Below are positions 22,228 through 28,369 of a DNA stretch of 28,369 bases, in pieces. The DNA is taken from NCBI GenBank assembly GCA_019649035.1, contig BMAT01013244.1, positions 14,464 to 42,832 on the forward strand. The letters run 5' to 3'. A model generated the notes under the pieces. That model was given only the letters and a program-made list of their open reading frames with translations. It was not told the origin of the DNA and ran no database searches. The translations under genes and the position numbers were made by a program. Positions within the stretch are counted from its first letter, which is position 1, and each line of letters begins with the position of its first letter. The DNA is from Elysia marginata (Eukaryota > Mollusca > Gastropoda > Plakobranchidae).

Positions 22228-22533
22228 TTTTTTGGTTGGCTGTTTGAATTTTAACGTCTCTTTTCAACTACAAGGTTATATAAGAGACGGCGCTTGGGAC
22301 AATTGAAAGCGTACTGCCACACTGTGATGTACGGAGCGCTGCATACACCACACCCAGTCACATTATCCTGACACCGGACCGACCAGACTTAGCACTAAAT
22401 CCATAATGCCAGACACCAGGCGAATCAGCTAGTAATACCAATTTTAAAGTCCTTAGTTTGACTCGGCCGGGGAACGAACCCGTACCTCCCGATCTCTGAG
22501 CGAGTGTCTTTACTGCTAGGCCTTAGAGCCGGT
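22228..22533 (-). mobile_element. tRNA-derived SINE, copy 1
   Basis: A 306-bp element read on the minus strand. The head starts ACCGGCTCTAAGGCCTAGCA near 22533. Box A (plus 22513-22523) and box B (GGTTCGTTCCC on the minus strand, plus 22470-22480) each carry substitutions from the pol III consensus. The body and the 3' end with GAGACGTT and CCAACC motifs match the copy at 26236-26541 at roughly 85% identity by eye, over the whole length. It sits between two GAA tracts, so a target-site duplication cannot be delimited. Damaged promoter boxes suggest that this copy is inactive. Confidence 0.85.
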
Positions 22534-22540
22534 CGTAGAA

Positions 22541-22654
22541 GCAGAAGAAGAAGAAGAAGAAGAAGAAGAAGAAGAAGAAGAAGAAGAAGAAGAAGAAGAA
22601 GAAGAAGAAGAAGAAAAAGGCTGAGGGGGAGGAGAAGGAAAAGGAGGAGGAAAA
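22541..22654. repeat. Long GAA microsatellite and purine tract
   Basis: From 22544 to 22620 the plus strand is pure purine, mostly AGA/GAA triplets, followed by a G-rich purine run at 22624-22654. The open frames here (polyarginine on plus, polyserine and polyphenylalanine on minus) are repeat artefacts. Long homopurine tracts can adopt triplex structure. Confidence 0.95.
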
Positions 22655-24969
22655 CAACAAAAACAAAAGCAAGGACAAAAACAAAATGAGCTCAGGAATA
22701 AAAAGACAACGATTGAAAAACAGGAACATAACCAAGACATAAAGGATAACACATATAGAAAGAGTAAACTGCAAAGTTCATAAAGGTAGGTTGTGTCTCG
22801 ACCTGTCTAGCGTTATTTACACTTACAGAACAAAATGTACTCCAATGTACTCAGTCAGAGCCGAAGGGAAGTCGTGGAAAGGTTACATAAACCTGACGTG
22901 AGCAAAAGATAACACATTTACTGGTGTTACGACATAAGGAATGCGTGTTCTTTTCTAGTTTGTCTTTTCTCTCAACTTTTAGCTTTTATCACGGTGTAAG
23001 TCTCCCAAAACACTCACGGCACTTAGAACAGGCCAGTTAAAAATATAATATGCGACAGCTTTAGATCAAATATACGCAGCTCAACTCCGTTTTTTCTTTT
23101 TTTACATACATGTCCTAAAGATGAAAGGTGTCAGTGCGTTGAATGATCCTATCTGGTTTTGGAAGCAGTGCCCTTTTTAATTCTGTTGTTTTGTAAACCG
23201 AGTGCCACAGTTTCCGCTACATTTGGCAACCAGAAAGTTCAAGAGTTGCTGAGATTATATATAAAAAAGGTCTGCAGAGTGATATAACAGAGCTTTGACT
23301 TTTGGCCTATGTTCGAGGTTGTTTGCGTCACTTGCCTAACCTAAAGAAAAAGGGCCTATTAGTATTAGTTTTCTGATATCGATAGGCTAGAACACAACTC
23401 TTGAACGTTTACATAGACACTACTGCTTTAAACCCAAAGGTTACCAGAAGCCAAGATTTGAAAAAAGTTTGTTTTGTTCCTTAAGCTACTTCAGGATGTT
23501 TTATATAATGGCTTGTTAGTGATGTAGAGGTATAAATATGTAACTAAATTTGTCTCACCAATATTCCAGTATTATAAAAAATGGAGTAGATTTTTTTAAT
23601 GCAAACGGTGAAAAGCCAATTCATAAACATCTTTAAAGGCTCGGTATAAAAAAAAAGATTAAAACAACAGAAAACAAAATTAGACAGCTTTTTCGTTAAA
23701 CTAAATGCGATAAGAGGGGAAGAAAACTATTCCATCAACATTTAAGTCGCTCCTAAAAAATCCTGTAAGTTTTATTAGCCTGCGATTGGGCAGTGAGACG
23801 AGGAGAAATCTAGAAGTATGGTTTTATATTATAATACATTATTTTTTTTTAATTTCTTATCTGCTTGCAGTTTCCTAAAAAAATTTTTTGAAAGTTTCAA
23901 TATATAGAGAGAGCGCCTTGAGCTACTGTACAGCAACTCTTCATTGATGACTCTCTATATTTTTATTTCCTTTTGTTATAATAACCGTTATCGTCACAAC
24001 CAATATACATTATTTTTTTACTCATCTGATGAGTGATGCTTTTGCTACCACTATTTAATTTTATGGAAAGTTTCCGAATCAGCAGACTGACAAATGAATC
24101 ACTGTTGGCACAATGCTAGAGAAAGTTTGGGTGACATGATAACTTTGAAACTAAAGGGAATGGTAATCTTTACAATTTTTTTTCCTTCTAGAATGATGCG
24201 CTAGTAGCAAACGTTTTTTCAACGACTGGGTGAGAATTGATAATGCTTGGTATTGCCAAGAGCAACCTTTTCAGTTTTGACTCAATTAGCAATCATAGTA
24301 TCATGATTTACGATTTAATTTTTTTTCCAAATTACTTGGTTCGATTATTAACTTTCGTTTTCTTTTAACCTTAAAATAATTTTTGAATTTTTTGTCATTA
24401 TTTGCTTGAGCTTTATTTGTAAATCGTGAATTACATTTTCTGAACCTATTAAAAAAATTAGAGTCTAAAAGATATCACACACGCCAGCTTTTTTTTTCTC
24501 ACCTAAAATTGACTTACATATTCCATAAGCGTTGTAATGTAATTGTGGCTGCTTATGAGGATAACCTGAAGTTAATCATTTTAGTAAATTTTAGTAAACT
24601 AAAACTTGAATGAATATTAGTTCTTTCAATTAAAAAAAATAGTGCTTATGTCAATTGGAAAACTTTAAAGGAAAAAAAATTGCAACTAAAAAAAACGTAA
24701 GATTGAAAAGTTTGTTGAATAATTAAAATTGTTTAAAGAAAAATGCGTTGAGTGAAGGGGAGTTCAATTCATAATGTGTCAAGAGTACTCGTTGCATTTT
24801 AGGATTCATCTTAAGGATGGGGTTTAAGTCTAGGCCACCGTAATGAAGGGCCGCCAGACCATCGTCAGTAGATGTCGCAAATCTCTATGTCTCTCAACAA
24901 ATAATTGAGAAGGACGGCGCGCTCAAATTGAGATGAGTATGTTATAATTTTATTTATAGCTAAAACAAT
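22655..24969. other. Gene-free AT-rich sequence
   Basis: No gene recognised. A small palindromic structure is present at 23902-23960. Several T runs and A runs occur, but no RNA gene or repeat family was recognised. Confidence 0.55.
23902..23960. repeat. Nested short palindrome
   Basis: Perfect 10-bp arms (23902-23911 and 23951-23960) enclose a second imperfect palindrome, GAGCTACTGTACAGCAACTC (23920-23939), with a CTGTACAG core. It may form a cruciform or an RNA hairpin. No flanking gene explains it. Confidence 0.5.
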
Positions 24970-25179
24970 ATGCATCAGTTGACTTTTAATGCTCAAATTT
25001 GTTTATTTATCGCTATTGGACTTGTTTACTGCAAAGAGTTTGGTTTACGTTCTTATAGTTCTTTTCAGGACCTCTGTCCTTACATCTCTCAACCGAAATG
25101 TAAAAGAAAAAGAGTACGATGTAAAAAAAAAAAATACGGTTTGGGGGCGAGCAATTATCTTTTTGAATATGAATGTTGA
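24970..25179 (+). CDS. Possible small basic secreted peptide (hypothetical)
   Basis: 69 codons from a true ATG with A at -3 to a TGA stop. Residues 10-21 (ICLFIAIGLVYC) form a hydrophobic core that could be a signal peptide, with cleavage expected near residue 21. The remainder would be about 48 residues with cysteines at 36, 44, 51 and at the C-terminus (69), and a very basic middle part (CKRKRVRCKKKK, 44-55). A possible 3' splice acceptor (TTTTATTTATAG) ends at 24959, ten bases before the ATG. Against it: the lysine-rich part is encoded by an A run, no AATAAA was found nearby downstream, and frames of this length are common by chance in AT-rich DNA. No family recognised and no function assigned. 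Confidence 0.2.
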   Translation: MHQLTFNAQICLFIAIGLVYCKEFGLRSYSSFQDLCPYISQPKCKRKRVRCKKKKYGLGASNYLFEYEC

Positions 25180-26222
25180 TCGTTGTGGATAACAAAATTT
25201 GAATCTGCGTAAAGGTGGGTCTGCACCTTTCTGAAATGGCATTCCGAAAAGCAAATAATTAGAACGCAATTTTTAGAGCACTCGAACGAGTAAATTATCC
25301 CCGGAAATTCCATTCCGTTCTGATTTTAGGTAGATTCCCACCGTAAATCTGCAACTAAAAAGATTTTAAAATTTTTGGGAGAATCAAAACGTGGAATGCA
25401 TTGTGGGATAGATAATCATCTTGAACTTCTAATTTTCCAAACAAAACGGCAGTTTCTTCCACCAACGAATAGGGTTCAGCTTTTTACTGACATCCATACA
25501 TCAAAAGAAAATGCCAATCAACTTAAAAATAATAGTAAGCATTATTGTTTTGGATATTAAGTCAGACTTGCAATATCCCTACATGAGGATATAGATATAC
25601 ATCTAGATGTAGTTGACGCAAAAGTTTCAGCGCTAGATAAGACCTAAATGTTAGATCTAAGGGTGGACTAAACGTCGTTTCATTTTTTTCTGCTCCGTGT
25701 AAGAGCTCCAAAAAGTGGCGGAATCAGAATATAAAATTAATGTTCGTTCTGCTTCCAGCGGGAAAATATCGTTCTGATGTTGCGTTCGGAAATCTACACT
25801 GTAAACCACTTTAAGTTAATTAACAATTTTGTCTGCTTGACTTCGCTGACCTCAAAGAGTGGAATTCATTACATAATATAAATAGACCTATTCGGCCGAA
25901 AATGGTATGCAAATTATACTGTTCTCCTTTTCTTAGCAGATGGACGGAAAAATCATTTCCAATTGCCAGGTCCTTAGGCCTTTAAAATGAGAAAAGTGAA
26001 AATATAACGCAAACTCTTAAAAATGTATTTGTTTAAAAGAATATTTTGATTTTTAAAGCCATAATAGAAAGATATTGAAGAGTTTTGCCGTATGAAAACA
26101 TCAGAAGTATCAAGGGAAAAAGGACCTGAGACGGGGGAAAATGAGTTTGCAAGATCTTACTGATCAATTGTAAAATGAGATATCCAACATACAATTGCAG
26201 ACGCTTAATTTGACTATTACCC
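25180..26222. other. Gene-free AT-rich sequence
   Basis: No gene or repeat recognised. The 61-codon plus frame at 25375-25560 starts at TTG. Confidence 0.55.
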
Positions 26223-26235
26223 TTTAATTACCAGA
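26223..26235. repeat. Target-site duplication of SINE copy 2 (left)
   Basis: TTTAATTACCAGA. It matches the right-hand copy at 26542-26554 at 12 of 13 bases. Confidence 0.85.
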
Positions 26236-26541
26236 TTGGTTGGTTGGTTTTTGAAATTGAACGTCTCTTTTCAACAACGAGGTTATATCAGAGACGGCAC
26301 TTGGGACAATTGAAAGCGTGCTGCCACACTGTGATGTTAGGAGCGCTTGCATACACCACTTTACCCTGTCACATTATCCTGAAACCTGGCCGACCAGACT
26401 TAGCACTGAATCCACAATGCCAGACACTAGGCGGATTAGCTGCAAAACCAATTTTAAAGTCCTTGGTTTGATTCGGCCGGGGATCGAACCATGCAGCTCC
26501 CGATCTCTGAGCAAGTATTACCGCTAGGCCAAAGAGCCGGT
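26236..26541 (-). mobile_element. tRNA-derived SINE, copy 2, with target-site duplication
   Basis: 306 bp between two 13-bp repeats. On the minus strand the head starts ACCGGCTCTTTGGCCTAGCG. Box A TGGCCTAGCGG (plus 26521-26531) and box B GGTTCGATCCC (plus 26480-26490) both fit the pol III consensus exactly, so this copy retains an intact internal promoter. The body is tRNA-unrelated. The 3' end carries GAGACGTT and ends in CCAACCAACCAA, a simple-repeat tail of the kind recognised by a partner LINE. Open frames across it on the plus strand are meaningless. Confidence 0.9.
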
Positions 26542-26554
26542 TTTAAATACCAGA
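26542..26554. repeat. Target-site duplication of SINE copy 2 (right)
   Basis: TTTAAATACCAGA, one mismatch to the left copy. The low divergence suggests a fairly recent insertion. Confidence 0.85.
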
Positions 26555-26955
26555 AAAGAAATCAAAGAAACAAAAATTATTAAAAAACCATATTTAAAGT
26601 ACACCAACTTACTATCAATCATATTAAATCCACCGTACCAGCGTTTTCAAGGAGGACCTTTTCTTAGTCTCACATTGTAAGTCATACAAAAATTTTGAAG
26701 CCCTCAGTATAAACCAAAGAATGCATTAGGCTAACAGAAAAAATAATTTCGAAAGATGACCGCAATATCGGTAGAGTTGACCCTGATTTCTTTGAAGCAA
26801 GTATGAATTTGACAATAGTACCTAAAGGTTAGAGCGTTTTTTGAAAATACAGCATTTATCTTTTTTTATCAAAAATCTCTTTGCGTATTTTTCATTCGTT
26901 TTTAGTTTTTGCTGTTGATACAAATAGGTACTCTTTATATTAGTAAACATGTGGA
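26555..26955. other. Gene-free AT-rich sequence
   Basis: Nothing recognised beyond AT-rich sequence and short T runs. Confidence 0.55.
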
Positions 26956-27120
26956 AGATGTTATTGATGATAATAGTAATAATAATTTTAACAATAATTT
27001 TATTACTGCAGTAGTGAAAGTAGTAGCAGTGGTAGTACTAGTACGCAGTAGCCGCAGTAGTAGTAGTAGTTGTAATAGTAGTAGTAGTAGCTGCAGCATC
27101 AATAGCAGTAGCAGTATTGT
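26956..27120. repeat. Degenerate AAT / AGT triplet tract
   Basis: AAT-type triplets (26963-27005) pass into AGT/AGC triplets (27006-27120) with many substitutions. The 162-codon open frame through it opens at TTG, and its Ser/Asn/Val runs come from the repeat. It is the same triplet class as the tracts at 3990 and 12277, but much older judging by its interruptions. Confidence 0.85.
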
Positions 27121-27584
27121 ATTATTAATGATTCATTTACTAATACTGTCATTAATTTCAGTTATCAGCGTTAGTTCCATGAAGAGATTTCATTTTTCTA
27201 GTAATTGTATGATGTTTTGTCTTGCATTTTCCCCACAAAAATCATATTCACAGTTCATTAATAGACTTGGTATCTATAGTGTCCACACGAAACAAACTAA
27301 GAACTTCATAAAATACACGATGGTAAATTTCTACTTGGCTACTTCCATCCCTAGGTCGGATTCAAAACTGCCCGGTGAAAAATACAGTTCAATGTAAATG
27401 TTAAAACTATTTTATTCTATAAGCCTTTTAACGTAAACAAACCTAAGCGTATGCTTTGAGCCACACCACAAACAGCCTTGAAATAAACTACTACACTCCA
27501 GGTGATAGTAAGCATGTTCTCCGCCTCTCTGTTTGAATTTAACCACACCGTTTTATCTCATTTCCCAGGTAAACTGTCAAAGAC
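27121..27584. other. Gene-free AT-rich sequence
   Basis: No gene recognised. The open frame continuing from the triplet tract to 27397 shows no domain. Confidence 0.5.
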
Positions 27585-27635
27585 CCGAGAAGAGAGAGAC
27601 ATAGATAGAGAGAGAGAGGGCGAAGAGAGAGAGAG
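27585..27635. repeat. GA microsatellite
   Basis: Interrupted (GA)n with GATA and GGGCGAA interruptions. Confidence 0.9.
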
Positions 27636-27760
27636 TCTTGTGGTATCTGCTTTTGATAGCAGATGAGCAGTTCCAGGAATCATAATACACCTAGCGATGC
27701 CGCATGCTACTTTTAAGAGTTCAAAGATACTGCCTTTAATTATCTCTTTCTTTATCTTTG

Positions 27761-27764
<4 letters not shown>

Positions 27765-27802
<38 letters not shown>
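27765..27802. repeat. CT microsatellite
   Basis: About 18 uninterrupted CT units. It is the near-reverse-complement class of the GA tract 130 bp upstream, so the two could pair as a long stem in a transcript. Confidence 0.95.
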
Positions 27803-27803
<1 letters not shown>

Positions 27804-28131
27804 TTTTATCTTTCTCCCTTGTCTCCGTACTTCCAGTTTCCGACGTATTGTAACTTGTGAGGTAATAGACTTCTAGTCTTATTCAACGTTACAGCTGTAT
27901 TCATCATCCGTCCGTTAACATAAAAACATGTTGCGTTTTTATCGTGTCTATTGCTAATTCTCTGCACAAAGTTGTTTTCCACTTCTCCTTTTTCTCTGTC
28001 TCTATCGGTTGTTTTTTTTTTGTTTTTTTTTTACTATTTTGCCTTTTATCCTCACCTCATAATTATGTTTTTTTCGTGAATGACGTTCAAATCAGATAAT
28101 GTGTGGTAGTAATTTTGCATTTAAGTATTTT
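27803..28131. other. Gene-free T-rich sequence
   Basis: Nothing recognised apart from T runs around 28011-28031. Confidence 0.55.
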
Positions 28132-28163
28132 TTCTCTGTCTGTCTGTCTCTCTCTCTCTGTTC

Positions 28164-28213
<50 letters not shown>

Positions 28214-28224
28214 GTGTGTGTGTC
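28132..28224. repeat. CTGT / CT / GT microsatellite
   Basis: CTGT units, then a long (CT)n run, then a few GT units to 28222. Plus-strand open frames here are polyserine/leucine artefacts. Confidence 0.95.
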
Positions 28225-28369
28225 CCCTCCTCTTTTCTGTCTGTCAACCCGTTACGTTTTTTTTTCTATGCATTCAACTCCGACCTTTAATTTTATTTCT
28301 TTTTTTTTTAATTTTTTTTTAAAATTATATCATATCATTACTCTCCCAAAAAATCTTTTTTTTTTTTTT
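28225..28369. other. T-rich window end
   Basis: Multiple runs of 8-15 T, ending the window in a T run. No gene is seen. The run may continue beyond the edge. Confidence 0.7.

Noticed and set aside
22504..22774. Arginine-rich, serine-rich and phenylalanine-rich frames
   Set aside because: All are different readings of the GAA microsatellite and adjoining purine tract.
26244..26527. 75- and 69-codon plus-strand frames
   Set aside because: They run antisense through the SINE copy and have no coding meaning.
26909..27397. 162-codon frame with Ser/Asn runs
   Set aside because: Starts at TTG, is driven by the AAT/AGT triplet tract, and its C-terminal part matches no known domain.

Overview
The window looks like nuclear DNA from an invertebrate animal, most likely a mollusc or another lophotrochozoan. 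The evidence is an AT-rich background (roughly two thirds A+T by eye), many long microsatellites, tRNA-derived SINEs with RNA polymerase III boxes, decayed non-LTR retrotransposon pieces, and only one clear protein-coding gene in 28 kb. The taxon is an inference; nothing here fixes a species. There are no prokaryotic operons, CRISPR arrays or viral genes.

Layout. 1-8.8 kb is gene-free AT-rich sequence with one AGT-type triplet tract (3990-4076) and a CT tract (6744-6803). 8.82-9.26 kb is a pyrimidine-rich block with a degenerate duplication and CTGT/CT/CTAT microsatellites. 10.58-11.26 kb is a retroelement cluster: the 3' end of a LINE reverse-transcriptase ORF, then a tRNA-derived SINE ending in a TAA-type tail, both on the minus strand. 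11.95-12.65 kb holds CTT and very long ACT/TAC triplet tracts. A pre-miRNA-like inverted repeat lies at 13533-13630 and an indel-free six-copy 32-bp minisatellite at 15254-15445. 16.8-17.1 kb is a decayed RTE-like LINE terminus.

The one confident gene is an intron-free (in its coding part) Ser/Thr protein kinase on the minus strand, 19147-20334, 395 codons from its first ATG. It has nearly all kinase motifs, but the catalytic-loop lysine is replaced by asparagine, and about 115 residues are inserted after the hinge. It may belong to the PDIK1L/STK35 group. Just past its 3' end lie a candidate polyadenylation signal, a TA-flanked 132-bp MITE-like palindrome (18780-18911) and an 85-nt near-perfect hairpin (18309-18393).

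22.2-22.5 kb and 26.2-26.5 kb carry two roughly 85% identical 306-bp copies of one tRNA-derived SINE, both minus strand. One has a 13-bp target-site duplication with one mismatch; the other sits between two GAA tracts. A 69-codon ORF at 24970-25179 could encode a small basic secreted peptide, but this is weakly supported. The rest to the window end is AT-rich sequence with GA, CT and T-rich tracts. Apart from possible 3'-end effects of the palindromes on the kinase transcript, I see no sign that these elements act together.
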